DNA from: Streptococcus suis | GTDB taxonomy: Bacteria > Bacillota > Bacilli > Lactobacillales > Streptococcaceae | Reading direction: 5' to 3' | Assembly (NCBI GenBank): GCA_024583055.1 | Contig: CP102145.1 | Location: forward strand, 1,550,001-1,614,000 | DNA: 64,000 nt | Part shown: in pieces, positions 8,291 through 17,059 of the stretch | How the letters are laid out: the number at the start of each line of letters is the position of its first letter | Position numbering within the stretch: position 1 is the first letter of the stretch | Program-made: the position numbers and the translations under genes | Notes under the pieces: generated by a model | The model's database searches: none | What the model saw: the letters and a program-made list of their open reading frames with translations, nothing else | What the model was told of the DNA's origin: nothing

Positions 8291-8440
8291 TTAGTCGTCA
8301 TCTCCAAATGTATCGCGATACATTTTGTCAATTAGTGCTCTACGTTTGTACTCAGTTTGTTCCTCTGTGTGAGGGTGGAGTTTAACCAGCAACCAACCTA
8401 CAACAAGGAATACCCCAACAGTAGTAATAATTTCAGCCAT
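8291..8440 (-). CDS. Small single-span membrane protein, 49 aa
   Basis: A complete small gene on the minus strand. Residues 3-19 are a hydrophobic span (EIITTVGVFLVVGWLLV) followed by a charged tail (HTEEQTEYKRRALIDKMYRDTFGDDD), so the C terminus is probably cytosolic. It has its own promoter (8481-8508) and RBS GGAAG about 10 nt before ATG. No family is recognised. The good promoter/RBS/span combination makes it more likely a real gene than chance. Confidence 0.65.
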   Translation of the reverse strand: MAEIITTVGVFLVVGWLLVKLHPHTEEQTEYKRRALIDKMYRDTFGDDD

Positions 8441-8480
8441 TATCTTTTTAACTTCCTTTTTCTTGGGTTATCTAACTCTT

Positions 8481-8508
8481 ATTATAAAGTTTTTTTGAGA
8501 CTTGTCAA
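8481..8508 (-). promoter_or_regulatory. Promoter for the 49-aa membrane protein
   Basis: Read on the minus strand: TTGACA (8508-8503), 16-bp spacer, TATAAT (8486-8481). Both hexamers are perfect. Confidence 0.75.
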
Positions 8509-8539
8509 GGAGATGTGCTTTGGGGTTCAGATACATATA

Positions 8540-8576
8540 AAAACGAACATTTCCTTGCGGATTTGTTCGTTTTCCT
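8540..8576 (-). terminator. Terminator of the surface nucleotidase gene
   Basis: AAAACGAACA/TGTTCGTTTT, 10-bp perfect stem with a 14-nt loop that may pair further (TCC/GGA). The A and T runs make it usable from either side; it follows the stop of the minus-strand sntA-like gene. Confidence 0.75.
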
Positions 8577-8593
8577 TATCTAATCAATCAGAT

Positions 8594-11002
8594 TTAATCT
8601 TCCCTGCGTTTAGCAGCCAGTCCTGCTAATCCTGCAAGTCCGATACCAATCAAGCTGAGCACAGAAGTCGCATCGCCTGTGTTTGGCAATGTTTTCACTC
8701 CTGGAGCTGGTGTGGTCTCGACAGGCTTGTCAGCTGGCAAGGTAATTTTCTGACCAGATGAAAGGGTGATGACTTGGCCACCAGCATTTGCTTGACCAGG
8801 CTTGATTGGTTTTTGTGGTTTTGGATTAGGTGTTTGAGGAGTTGGGATGATAATGTCAATGGTTGGAGGAGTCGCAGATTCTGGTTTAGGCTCAGTGTAG
8901 AGGAAGCGGTAAACGCCCATGCCGTTGACTCCGTCACCTACAAATTCTTCAATATATTCCACATCTTCCAACTTCTCTGCAGCAATCAAATCCTTAGCAG
9001 AGTTTGATGTACGGAAACGAAGGTCTAGGCCCTTGATAGTATCCGCAAAACGCCAGTTGCTATCGGCAGAAGGGTTGATATTTTTCTCTTCTAGGATATA
9101 GTTGATGATTACTTGGCGGTTTTCCAGGTTGAGCAGGCGGTTGACCGTCGCATTTTTCACACCAGGGAAAGTACCACTAGCGCGGTAGTTATTGGTCGCT
9201 ACCATGAATTCCATGTCATCCGTCACAGGCTGACCATTGTACTTGAGATCACGGACACGGCTAGCATCTTTATTGACAAGCTTACCACTGGTATCGTATT
9301 TGTTTGGCTGGGTAATATCGTAGGTATAGGTTACACCGTCGATAACATCGAAGTTATAGTTACGGAAGTTGATGTTGAGCAACTCCTGAGGCTCTTTGTT
9401 GTTTCGGTCCACTTGGTTGAATTGACCAGCAGACATTTCCAACCATTCTTTCAGGTCAGCACCAGTGATTTTCAGAATAGCGGTGACATTATCATAAAGA
9501 TAGAGGTCGGCTACATTTTTGATAGCAATGGAACCAGCTGGGATGTCTGTGTAGTTATCGCCCTCAGAAATACCGCGACCACCAGCCTTGAACGGAGCTG
9601 CTGCAGAAAGGAGTGGCAACTTGCCTTCCTCTGTGCCAGCCAATTCTTTTTCCAAGTACCAGAGCTGGGCCTTGTTGACAATCTGAACAGACGGGTCATC
9701 TTTTACTAGGGAGAAGTAGCTGTGAATGCGGGCGCTAGTTTCACCAACTTTTTCATTGACATAAGTAACCGTCGCATCGTGAGCCTCTTTCGCAAGGGCA
9801 AGGATTTCTGGGTCAGCCACAGGAGACTTGGTATCAATCTTGCGGATTTGTCCCTTGCCGTCTACCACATTCCACTTGCCGTCGGTGTAGGTCACCTTGA
9901 GGTCAATGATGCCCAGGTGGTCACCGTATTTACCTGCCATGGTCACTGGAGTGCCGTTAATAGTGCCGTTTACATCATCAACACCAGCGTATTGGGCATA
10001 GAAACCAGGCTTTTCAGGGTTCATGGTTGGGAAGAGGGCATGAGAATGTCCAGTCACAACCGCATCGACACCGTCGATCCCTGCGATATGGTAGCCCACG
10101 TTTTCTTCGCCAACTTCGTAAGTATCATCACCGATACCAGAGTGGGAAAGAATCAGAACGATGTCTGCACCAGCCTGCTTGATAACGGGCACAATTTCTT
10201 TCACAGCTTGGACGGCATCGTTGACCACTACCTTGCCTTCTAGGTTTGCCTTGTCCCAATTGAGAATCTGAGGCGGAACAATACCGGTAATACCGATGTT
10301 GAGGTTGACAGGGCGACCAGTTGTGTCGGTAAAGGTCTTGGTCACCAATTCGTAGGTTTTAAAGACAGGTTGGAGGGATTTTGCATCCACTACGTTGGCA
10401 TTGACCACCGGAAGGCTGGTTGAAGCCAATACAGTATGTAGGAAGTCCAAGCCGTAGTTAAATTCATGGTTACCCAGTGTTGATGCGTCAAAATCAAGCT
10501 CTTCCAGAGCAGCGTACATAGGGTGTTTTTCGCCAGTCTCAACAGGGTCAACGATAGCCTTGTAGGTGCCCAGTGGTGTACCTTGGATCAGGTCTCCATT
10601 GTCGACCGTAACGGTGTTTGGATTTTCAGCGCGTGCCTCTTCGATGAGGACAGCTGTCTTGGCCAAGCCAAGGTTTTGTGACTCTTTGTCCTGGTAGTAA
10701 TCGTAGTTGACCAGGTTGGTGTGGAGGTCGGTTGTAGACAGGATGCGGACATCGACCGTCTGGCCTTCTACTGGAGGGGCAACTTCTGTTGTGGTCGTTG
10801 TGATTGGTTCAGCAGTGAGGACAGGCTGACTAGTATCTCCCCCAGTTCCCTCAGTTGGTGCTGGTGCTGGTGCAGTTTCGTTTGTTACCGTTGGTTGAGT
10901 TGCTGGTGTTGTTACCTCTTCAGCCTGGACCAATTGTGCGCTACTAGTTGCCAAGACTGCCAAGGTCAAGGCTGTAGCCGATTTACTAAAAGGAAATTTC
11001 AT
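8594..11002 (-). CDS. sntA: LPxTG-anchored 2',3'-cyclic nucleotide phosphodiesterase/nucleotidase (CpdB/SntA/CdnP type)
   Basis: 802 residues. Signal peptide MKFPFSKSATALTLAVLATSSAQLVQAEE, a Thr/Pro-rich linker, then a calcineurin-like metallophosphoesterase domain (ILSTTDLHTN, DNGDLIQGTPLG, STLGNHEFNYGLDF, GHSHALFP). A 5'-nucleotidase C-terminal domain follows (ADLYLYDNVTAILKITGADLKEWLEMSAGQFN). The sorting signal is LPNTG, hydrophobic stretch, KRRED. It is sortase-anchored and degrades extracellular 2',3'-cyclic and possibly cyclic dinucleotides. Relatives are SntA of S. suis (also described as heme binding) and CdnP of S. agalactiae (c-di-AMP breakdown, immune evasion). The start is placed at 11002 (RBS GAGG); an 11-residue upstream extension lacks an RBS. 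Confidence 0.85.
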   Translation of the reverse strand: MKFPFSKSATALTLAVLATSSAQLVQAEEVTTPATQPTVTNETAPAPAPTEGTGGDTSQPVLTAEPITTTTTEVAPPVEGQTVDVRILSTTDLHTNLVNYDYYQDKESQNLGLAKTAVLIEEARAENPNTVTVDNGDLIQGTPLGTYKAIVDPVETGEKHPMYAALEELDFDASTLGNHEFNYGLDFLHTVLASTSLPVVNANVVDAKSLQPVFKTYELVTKTFTDTTGRPVNLNIGITGIVPPQILNWDKANLEGKVVVNDAVQAVKEIVPVIKQAGADIVLILSHSGIGDDTYEVGEENVGYHIAGIDGVDAVVTGHSHALFPTMNPEKPGFYAQYAGVDDVNGTINGTPVTMAGKYGDHLGIIDLKVTYTDGKWNVVDGKGQIRKIDTKSPVADPEILALAKEAHDATVTYVNEKVGETSARIHSYFSLVKDDPSVQIVNKAQLWYLEKELAGTEEGKLPLLSAAAPFKAGGRGISEGDNYTDIPAGSIAIKNVADLYLYDNVTAILKITGADLKEWLEMSAGQFNQVDRNNKEPQELLNINFRNYNFDVIDGVTYTYDITQPNKYDTSGKLVNKDASRVRDLKYNGQPVTDDMEFMVATNNYRASGTFPGVKNATVNRLLNLENRQVIINYILEEKNINPSADSNWRFADTIKGLDLRFRTSNSAKDLIAAEKLEDVEYIEEFVGDGVNGMGVYRFLYTEPKPESATPPTIDIIIPTPQTPNPKPQKPIKPGQANAGGQVITLSSGQKITLPADKPVETTPAPGVKTLPNTGDATSVLSLIGIGLAGLAGLAAKRRED

Positions 11003-11259
11003 AAGAAATCCTCTACTTTCTATTAAGGTGTGCAAGAAACATTATACAGGTTCAGAAGGATTTTTTCAACCGTTTTCGGAACAATGAATTAAAAAACAAG
11101 AACAAAACAACCATGTAATCGCTTGATAAACAAACATTAACTTTTAAATTAAGAAAATAATTCGTTCGTTTGTGGCGGACAGTTAGGAATGTATCTGATT
11201 TCTTCCTCTTTTCCTATGAAAATGGTAAAATAATAGGAAATAGCTAGGGAGAGAAGTAA

Positions 11260-13470
11260 ATGAAAGAAGTCAATTATACAGGAGAGGAAGTCGTTGCCCT
11301 AACAGCCACTTATTTGCCAGAAGAGGATGTTACTTTTGTCAAAAAGGCTTTGGATTTCGCGACAGAGGCTCACAAGCCACAATTTCGCAAGTCCGGTGAG
11401 CCCTACATTCTCCATCCTATACAGGTGGCAGGTATCTTGGCAGGTCTAAAGCTGGATGCGGTAACGGTTGCCTGCGGTTTTTTGCATGATGTGGTGGAGG
11501 ATACAGACATTACCCTGGACCAGATGGAGGCAGAATTTGGCCCTGAGGTTCGTCACATCGTCGGCGGTGTGACCAAGCTGGGCAAGGTAGAATACAAGTC
11601 CCATGAAGAGCAGTTGGCTGAAAACCACCGCAATATGCTGATTGCCATGTCTCAGGATATGCGGGTTATCCTGGTCAAACTGGCTGACCGCCTTCATAAT
11701 ATGCGGACCCTCAAGCATCTCCGACCAGACAAGCGGGAGCGGATTTCACGTGAAACAATGGAAATCTATGCTCCTCTTGCCCACCGTCTGGGGATTTCCT
11801 CTGTCAAATGGGAGCTGGAGGATACGTCCTTCCGATACCTCAATGAAGTGGAGTTCTATAAGATTACCCACATGATGCGAGAGAAACGTCGGGAGAGGGA
11901 GGCTCTGGTCACAGAAGTAGTGGACAAGCTGCGTGAGTACACGGAGGAGCGCCACCTTCACGGGCAGATTTATGGCCGGCCAAAGCATATTTACTCTATT
12001 TACCGCAAGATGCACGACAAGAAAAAGCGGTTTGACGAGCTCTACGACTTGACGGCCATTCGCTGCATTATGGACACGCCGAGCGATGTTTATGCCATGC
12101 TGGGCTACATTCATGAACTCTGGAAACCAATGCCAGGTCGGTTCAAGGACTACATTGCCAGCCCCAAGGCCAATGGCTACCAGTCCATCCACACCACAGT
12201 TTACGGACCAAAAGGCCCTATCGAGTTCCAGATTCGGACCATGGAAATGCACCAGGTGGCGGAGTACGGGGTTGCGGCCCACTGGGCCTACAAGCGAGGT
12301 GGTGCTGCCAAGGCCTCTGAGAAAGAATTGCGCTGGATTAACAACCTGATTGAGCTGCAGGAGGGAGCTGGCGGAGATGCCCAGACCTTTGTGGATTCTG
12401 TGAAAGATGATATTTTTACTGAGCGGATTTACGTTTTCACTCCCGACGGTGCCGTTCGTGAATTGCCTAAAGACTCTGTTCCCATTGACTTTGCCTATGA
12501 GATTCATACCAAGGTCGGCGAGCGTGCAACCGGAGCCAAGGTCAATGGTCGCATGGTGCCACTGACTACCAAGCTCAAGACAGGCGACCAGGTGGAAATC
12601 ATCACCTCGGCCAATTCCTTCGGACCAAGTCGTGATTGGGTCAACATCGTCAAGACCCACAAGGCTCGTAACCGGATCAAGCAGTTCTTTAAAAACCAAG
12701 ACAAGGAACTGTCTGTTTCCAAGGGTCGAGAGATGATTCAGGCCTTGCTGTTGGAAAATGGCTACGCTCCAAATCAGTATTTGGACAGAAAGCACATGGA
12801 TGCCGTTTTGCAGAAGGCCAGCTACAAGACGGATGAGGCCCTCTTTGCCGCAGTTGGTTTCGGTGAGGTTTCGGCTATCTCTGTTTTCAATCGCCTGACG
12901 GAGAAAGAGCGTAAGGAGGCTGAGCGCGCCAAAGCCAAGGCTGTCGCGGACGAATTGGTCAACGGTGGCGAAGTCAAGCATGATAATAAGAAAGACAGTC
13001 TCAAAATCCGTCACGAGGGTGGTGTGGTTATCGAGGGGGCATCCGGTCTCCTCATCCGGATTGCCAAGTGCTGTAATCCGGTACCTGGTGATGAGATTGT
13101 CGGCTACATTACCAAGGGGCGTGGGGTAGCCGTCCACCGGGTGGATTGTATGAATCTCAAGAGCCAGGAAAATGTGGAGCAACGACTGATTGATGTCGGT
13201 TGGGAAGAGGATGATAATTCAACCAAGGAATACATGGCCAATATCGACATTTACGGGCTCAATCGCTCTGGTCTGCTCAACGATGTCCTCAAGGTCTTGA
13301 CCAATGCTAGCAAGAACATTTCCTCGGTCAATGCCCAGCCAACCAAGGATATGAAGTTTGCGACCATTCATGTCTCCTTCGGCATTTCCAATCTGGCGAC
13401 CCTGACCAGTCTGGTTGATAAGATCAAGTCGGTGCCAGAAGTTTACTCAGTGAAAAGGACCAATGGATAG
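11260..13470 (+). CDS. rel: Bifunctional (p)ppGpp synthetase/hydrolase
   Basis: 736 residues. The HD hydrolase domain is N-terminal (HPIQVAG, FLHDVVEDT, KLADRLHNMRTL), followed by the synthetase domain (GRPKHIYSIYRKM, YDLTAIRCI, DYIASPKANGYQSIHTTVYGP). The regulatory half comprises TGS (IYVFTPDGAVRELPKDSVPIDFAY), a zinc-finger/CC region (CCNPVPGDEIVGYITKGRGVAVHRVDC) and ACT (NIDIYGLNRSGLLNDVL). All catalytic landmarks are present, so both activities are expected. It is the stringent-response enzyme. It is followed directly by dtd, with a zero-base gap. Confidence 0.96.
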   Translation: MKEVNYTGEEVVALTATYLPEEDVTFVKKALDFATEAHKPQFRKSGEPYILHPIQVAGILAGLKLDAVTVACGFLHDVVEDTDITLDQMEAEFGPEVRHIVGGVTKLGKVEYKSHEEQLAENHRNMLIAMSQDMRVILVKLADRLHNMRTLKHLRPDKRERISRETMEIYAPLAHRLGISSVKWELEDTSFRYLNEVEFYKITHMMREKRREREALVTEVVDKLREYTEERHLHGQIYGRPKHIYSIYRKMHDKKKRFDELYDLTAIRCIMDTPSDVYAMLGYIHELWKPMPGRFKDYIASPKANGYQSIHTTVYGPKGPIEFQIRTMEMHQVAEYGVAAHWAYKRGGAAKASEKELRWINNLIELQEGAGGDAQTFVDSVKDDIFTERIYVFTPDGAVRELPKDSVPIDFAYEIHTKVGERATGAKVNGRMVPLTTKLKTGDQVEIITSANSFGPSRDWVNIVKTHKARNRIKQFFKNQDKELSVSKGREMIQALLLENGYAPNQYLDRKHMDAVLQKASYKTDEALFAAVGFGEVSAISVFNRLTEKERKEAERAKAKAVADELVNGGEVKHDNKKDSLKIRHEGGVVIEGASGLLIRIAKCCNPVPGDEIVGYITKGRGVAVHRVDCMNLKSQENVEQRLIDVGWEEDDNSTKEYMANIDIYGLNRSGLLNDVLKVLTNASKNISSVNAQPTKDMKFATIHVSFGISNLATLTSLVDKIKSVPEVYSVKRTNG

Positions 13471-13914
13471 ATGAAAGTGATTATACAGCGTGTGACGCAG
13501 GCCAGTGTGACCATCGAGGGAACGGTTCATGGCCAGATTGACCAGGGACTTTTGCTCCTGGTCGGTGTCGGTCCAGATGATAACTCAGAGGATATGGACT
13601 ATGCGGTCAGAAAAATTGTTAATATGCGGATATTTTCCGATGAGAATGGCAAGATGAACAAGTCTGTCCAAGATGTGGCAGGCAAGATCCTATCCATCTC
13701 CCAATTCACCCTCTTTGCGGATACTAAAAAAGGCAATCGCCCGGCCTTTACGGGTGCGGCAGCACCCGACATGGCCAAACAATTCTATGAAGATTTTAAT
13801 CAAGCTTTGTCATCCTTTGTGCCGGTGGAAGTGGGTATTTTCGGGGCGAATATGCAGGTCAGTCTGACCAACGACGGACCGGTGACCATTGTCTTGGATA
13901 CGAAGAACGGCTAA
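13471..13914 (+). CDS. dtd: D-aminoacyl-tRNA deacylase
   Basis: 147 residues, full length. Opens [17 protein letters not shown], with the catalytic motif [21 protein letters not shown] and the cross-subunit motif [11 protein letters not shown]. It hydrolyses D-amino acids (for example D-Tyr) and glycine mischarged on tRNA-Ala. ATG follows the rel TAG immediately, so translation is coupled. rel-dtd is a conserved Firmicute pair. Confidence 0.95.
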   Translation: MKVIIQRVTQASVTIEGTVHGQIDQGLLLLVGVGPDDNSEDMDYAVRKIVNMRIFSDENGKMNKSVQDVAGKILSISQFTLFADTKKGNRPAFTGAAAPDMAKQFYEDFNQALSSFVPVEVGIFGANMQVSLTNDGPVTIVLDTKNG

Positions 13915-13986
13915 AGTAGGGAAAAATACCTCTATACTTTCCGAGTTTATTTTGATATACTAAAATAAAGAAAGGTGGAGTGTCCC

Positions 13987-14172
13987 ATGAAAAAACTACT
14001 AACCAATCATTTCTTTTATCTGACCCTTGCTTTTATCCTGATTTTGGTGATTTTCTATAGTAGGCTGGACAATCGCTGGATTATTCTGGCTAGTTTCCTC
14101 TATTTTATTCCATCTCAGGTTCTCTACCGCCGTCGCTTAAAAGAAAGACTGAATGAAGGCCAGCCTAAATAG
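13987..14172 (+). CDS. Small membrane protein, two spans, 61 aa
   Basis: MKKLLTNHFFYLTLAFILILVIFYSRL forms the first span and WIILASFLYFIPSQVLY the second, followed by a basic tail RRRLKERLNEGQPK. RBS AAGGTGGAG precedes ATG 13987. It is followed directly by a terminator that overlaps its stop. The family is not recognised. Confidence 0.7.
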   Translation: MKKLLTNHFFYLTLAFILILVIFYSRLDNRWIILASFLYFIPSQVLYRRRLKERLNEGQPK

Positions 14173-14184
14173 GGCTGGTTTTTA
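14158..14184 (+). terminator. Terminator overlapping the end of the 61-aa gene
   Basis: CCAGCC...GGGCTGG stem with a 6-nt loop followed by TTTTTA. The stop codon lies in the loop. Confidence 0.75.
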
Positions 14185-14274
14185 CTAGGCATTGGTTGGA
14201 GTCATCCAATGTGCTATACTAAAAGGAGATGTGCTAAATAGCAGTTGATTTAGAGTGCATAGGTGGGCAGAAAT

Positions 14275-14622
14275 ATGAGAAAATTTTTTCAAGCCCTTGG
14301 TCAAGAGTATCTGGAAACCAGAAGTTCAGTTGGAGAAGATAGGCTGGAATGGTTGATTCAGAGAAAGATGACCTGGGGCATACGGTGGGGCTTGGTGCTC
14401 GTGTTCATGTTCATGTTTGTCGTGCAGCCTATAACCTATAACCCCTTCTTTCTCTTGGGCTGTTTTTATCTAGGTTCTTTTTTGGGTTTGGTATATATCC
14501 TAGGGCAAGTGTTTTTTTGCAACCAGATTCATTTTCCGCAATTGGAAGAAAAAATAATCGCTCAGCTTATTAGGCTGGGCGATTGGTTTTTTCTACGAAT
14601 AATTCTTGGGCGATGGCTGTAG
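14275..14622 (+). CDS. Small membrane protein, 115 aa, paralogue of the protein at 50309-50563
   Basis: N-terminal soluble part KFFQALGQEYLETRSSVGEDRLEWLIQRK, then two or three hydrophobic segments (GLVLVFMFMFVVQP, PFFLLGCFYLGSFLGLVYILG). The N-terminal pattern FF-L-Y-E-R-S-LEW-RK recurs in the minus-strand protein at 50 kb. ATG 14275 has AGGTGGG upstream; the in-frame GTG 14263 does not. The last ~20 residues run through the shared terminator and into the 3' end of the troR gene, so the C terminus may be an extension caused by loss of an earlier stop. Function unknown. Confidence 0.6.
   Translation: MRKFFQALGQEYLETRSSVGEDRLEWLIQRKMTWGIRWGLVLVFMFMFVVQPITYNPFFLLGCFYLGSFLGLVYILGQVFFCNQIHFPQLEEKIIAQLIRLGDWFFLRIILGRWL
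14556..14592. terminator. Bidirectional terminator overlapping two convergent gene ends
   Basis: AATCGCTCAGC pairs with GGCTGGGCGATT; T runs occur on both sides. It includes the stop codon of the minus-strand regulator (14570-14572) and lies inside the 3' end of the plus-strand small membrane protein. Confidence 0.75.
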
Positions 14623-15229
14623 GGATAGCCAGTTCTTTGTCCTTGTACTGGATGGTGATGGTCTGGGCAAACTGGTCGAAGGCTGTCACAAGTAGTTGAT
14701 CGCCGACAGCTAACTCATGTTGTTCCAGGTATTGGAGAAGCTGGTAGAAGTCATGGATACGAACCAGTTGGTAGGAGCCGGTTTCTGTCAGCTGAGACAG
14801 TCGGGTCTGGTAGCGTTCCACAAGTAACTGGTTTTCTTTGGGAATGCTACCACCGTGTGGGCAGGTTTGGGGATAGCCCAGCAGTTTGTCCAGTTGGTTG
14901 ATAAAATGGTCTGAAACGGTGTGTTCTAAAATTTCAGCTTCTTCATGGACTTGCTCAGGGGAATAGCCAAGCTGTTCAACTAAAAAGACTTCTATCAGGC
15001 GGTGCTTGCGGTAGAGGTTGGCTACCATTTCCAAGGCGACTTGGCTGAGGAGATAACCACTTGTCTTGTCCTTTTCAATCAACTCCTCCGTGACCATTTT
15101 TTTCAGCATTTCGGAAACGGCTGGGGCGGAAAAATTCATCTTTTCAGCAATCTGCTTATTGGTTATTTTTTGTTCTGCCTGTCCTAGTTCATAGATGACT
15201 TTCAGGTAATCTTCTTTGTTTGGTGTCAT
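14570..15229 (-). CDS. troR: DtxR/MntR-family metal-dependent transcriptional repressor
   Basis: 219 residues. The N-terminal winged helix has MTPNKEDYLKVIYEL and NKQIAEKMNFSAPAVSEMLKKM. The dimerisation/metal-binding domain carries YRKHRLIEVFLVEQLG, EEAEILEHTVSDHF and the CPHGGSIP motif. The C-terminal part is an SH3/FeoA-like domain. Relatives are ScaR, SloR and MtsR, which use Mn2+ (or Fe2+) to repress Mn ABC importers. Divergent from troABCD, with an operator-like palindrome overlapping the tro start site. The name follows S. suis usage; the exact metal is inference. Confidence 0.88.
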   Translation of the reverse strand: MTPNKEDYLKVIYELGQAEQKITNKQIAEKMNFSAPAVSEMLKKMVTEELIEKDKTSGYLLSQVALEMVANLYRKHRLIEVFLVEQLGYSPEQVHEEAEILEHTVSDHFINQLDKLLGYPQTCPHGGSIPKENQLLVERYQTRLSQLTETGSYQLVRIHDFYQLLQYLEQHELAVGDQLLVTAFDQFAQTITIQYKDKELAIPTAIAQELFVEKTNRPA

Positions 15230-15280
15230 GTTCTCTCACTTTCTAATCAAGAACATTATACCAAAATTTTATAAAAATCA

Positions 15281-15309
15281 TTGACAGAAAGAATTTTTTA
15301 ATATATATT
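15281..15309 (+). promoter_or_regulatory. troABCD promoter
   Basis: Perfect TTGACA (15281-15286), 17-bp spacer, TATATT (15304-15309). Confidence 0.85.
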
Positions 15310-15314
15310 AAAAC

Positions 15315-15333
15315 TAAAGTTAAGCAAACCTAA
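15315..15333. promoter_or_regulatory. DtxR/MntR-type operator overlapping the tro start site
   Basis: The 19-bp imperfect palindrome TAAAGTTAAGCAAACCTAA (reverse TTAGGTTTGCTTAACTTTA) matches the DtxR/ScaR operator layout TTAGGTTA-n-TAACCTAA in both half sites. It sits immediately after the -10, where bound repressor would block RNA polymerase under high metal. Confidence 0.75.
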
Positions 15334-15356
15334 TAAAATAAAAAGGAGACCCTATC

Positions 15357-16280
15357 ATGAAAAAACTGTTTCTTAGTTTCGCTCTGCTATTGTCCCTTAT
15401 CGGACTAGGAGCCTGTCGTTCAACGCAAAGCCCAGAGGCTTCCGACAAGCCGCGAGTGGCGGTCACGACCTCTTTCCTCAATGACATGGTCTACCAGCTA
15501 GCAGGAGATGAGGTGGAGCGGGATCTACTAATTCCAGCGGGGGAAGACCCGCATCTCTATGTTGCCAAAGCCAGCGACCTGTCTAAACTGCAGAAAGCAG
15601 ACCTTGTTCTCTACCACGGTTTGCACTTTGAGGGCAAGATGGTGGAAGCCTTGGAAAAGACGGGAGTGGCGGTTTCTAAAAACTTTAATGCAAAAGACTT
15701 GAATACGATGGATGAGGATGGAGAAGAGATTGTCGATCCGCACTTCTGGTTTTCCATTCCCCTCTATAAATCAGCGGTAGTGGTAGCTTCAGAGGAGTTG
15801 CAAAAACTGCTTCCGGAAAAAGCAGAGCTGATTCAGAAAAATACGGAAAATTACCTAGCTCAGTTGGATGACTTGCATACTTGGATTGAAAAAGAGTTGA
15901 GTGTCTTGCCTGCTGAGAGCCGTTACCTAGTTACCCCACATGATGCCTTTAACTACTTCGCAGCCAGCTATGACTTTACTCTTTATGCACCGCAGGGCAT
16001 TAGTACCGAGTCTGAAGTTGCCAACAGCGATATGATTGAAACGGTCAATATGATTTTAGAACATGGTATCAAGGCTATCTTTACCGAGTCAACAACCAGT
16101 CCAGAACGCATGGAAAAATTGCAGGAAGCTGTCAAGGCCAAGGGTGGTCAAGTAGCGATTGTAAGCGGTGAAGGTAAGGAGTTATTCTCAGATTCCCTAG
16201 CACCAGAAGGGGAAGAGGGAGCAACATTTATCGATATGTACAAGCACAATGTCCAGTTAATTGTGGAGCATTTGCAGTAA
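15357..16280 (+). CDS. troA: Metal (Mn/Zn) ABC transporter substrate-binding lipoprotein
   Basis: 307 residues, cluster A-I (LraI) binding protein. Lipobox IGLGAC gives Cys at about residue 20. Metal ligands expected for the family are visible: the His of EDPHLY, the HGLHFEGKMVEAL motif, DPHFWFSIP, and a later acidic ligand near STESEVANSDM. It captures Mn2+ or Zn2+ and passes it to TroBCD; in S. suis TroA is known for Mn acquisition. RBS AAAAGGAGA. First gene of the operon behind the TroR-type operator. Confidence 0.92.
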   Translation: MKKLFLSFALLLSLIGLGACRSTQSPEASDKPRVAVTTSFLNDMVYQLAGDEVERDLLIPAGEDPHLYVAKASDLSKLQKADLVLYHGLHFEGKMVEALEKTGVAVSKNFNAKDLNTMDEDGEEIVDPHFWFSIPLYKSAVVVASEELQKLLPEKAELIQKNTENYLAQLDDLHTWIEKELSVLPAESRYLVTPHDAFNYFAASYDFTLYAPQGISTESEVANSDMIETVNMILEHGIKAIFTESTTSPERMEKLQEAVKAKGGQVAIVSGEGKELFSDSLAPEGEEGATFIDMYKHNVQLIVEHLQ

Positions 16281-16294
16281 GAAAGGTTGGAAGA

Positions 16295-17059
16295 ATGGAA
16301 GAAATACTGAGAGTTGAAGACTTGTCCTTGCACTATGGTGCAGGACAGGTCAAGGCTCTAGATCAGGTCAGTTTTCAGCTACCCAAGGGTTGTCGTGCAG
16401 CCCTGGTCGGACCAAATGGTGCAGGGAAATCGAGCTTGTTTAAGGCGCTTTTGGGTCTGGAGAAGGGGGCAAGTGGCAAGGTTTCGCTACTAGGTCAGTC
16501 AGAGAAACTGGATCAAGTTATTCAAAAAAATGTTGCCTATATTCCCCAAGCCAGCCAGGTCAACTGGCAGTTTCCTGCAAGGGTTCTGGATATTGTCCTG
16601 ATGGGGCGGTTTGCCCATACCAGTGGTTTCTTCCGCCGACCAAGTTCTTTGGATAAGGAAAAGGCAGAGCAGGCTCTGGAAGAGATGAAAATCAGTGATT
16701 TACGCAATCGGCAGATTGATCAGCTATCTGGTGGTCAGCGACAACGAGTCTTTCTAGCTAGGGCCTTGGCTCAGGAAGCTGAACTCTACATGATGGATGA
16801 GCCCTTGGCTGGGATTGATCAGGTGACAGAGCAAGTCATCATGGACTGTTTGAAGAAGTTCCAGCAAGAAGGCAAGACCTCCCTGGTTATCCACCATGAC
16901 CTTTTGACCTTGGAAAAGTATTTTGATTATGTCCTCTGGCTCAATGGTCGTTTGGTGGCAGAGGGCCCTATGAATCAGGTGGATTTGCTGCAAGCCTATC
17001 AAGCTGCATTTGGTCAGGAACCAGCCTTGTTTCTAAAGGAGGGGCTTGGTCATGTTTGA
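16295..17059 (+). CDS. troB: Metal ABC transporter ATP-binding protein
   Basis: 254 residues. Walker A GPNGAGKSS, Q-loop PQASQVNW, signature LSGGQRQRVFLARALA, Walker B LYMMDEPLAGID, and switch His in VIHHDLLTL. It energises metal import with TroA and TroC/TroD. It starts 14 bp after troA, and its 3' end overlaps troC by 8 bases. Confidence 0.95.
   Translation: MEEILRVEDLSLHYGAGQVKALDQVSFQLPKGCRAALVGPNGAGKSSLFKALLGLEKGASGKVSLLGQSEKLDQVIQKNVAYIPQASQVNWQFPARVLDIVLMGRFAHTSGFFRRPSSLDKEKAEQALEEMKISDLRNRQIDQLSGGQRQRVFLARALAQEAELYMMDEPLAGIDQVTEQVIMDCLKKFQQEGKTSLVIHHDLLTLEKYFDYVLWLNGRLVAEGPMNQVDLLQAYQAAFGQEPALFLKEGLGHV

Noticed and set aside
8357..8629. 90-codon plus-strand frame over the 49-aa gene
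   Set aside because: No RBS, crosses two terminators and opposes a gene with a strong promoter.
11746..13182. 478-codon open frame on the minus strand inside rel
   Set aside because: Antisense shadow of a strongly conserved gene; composition reflects rel codon bias and no family is recognised.
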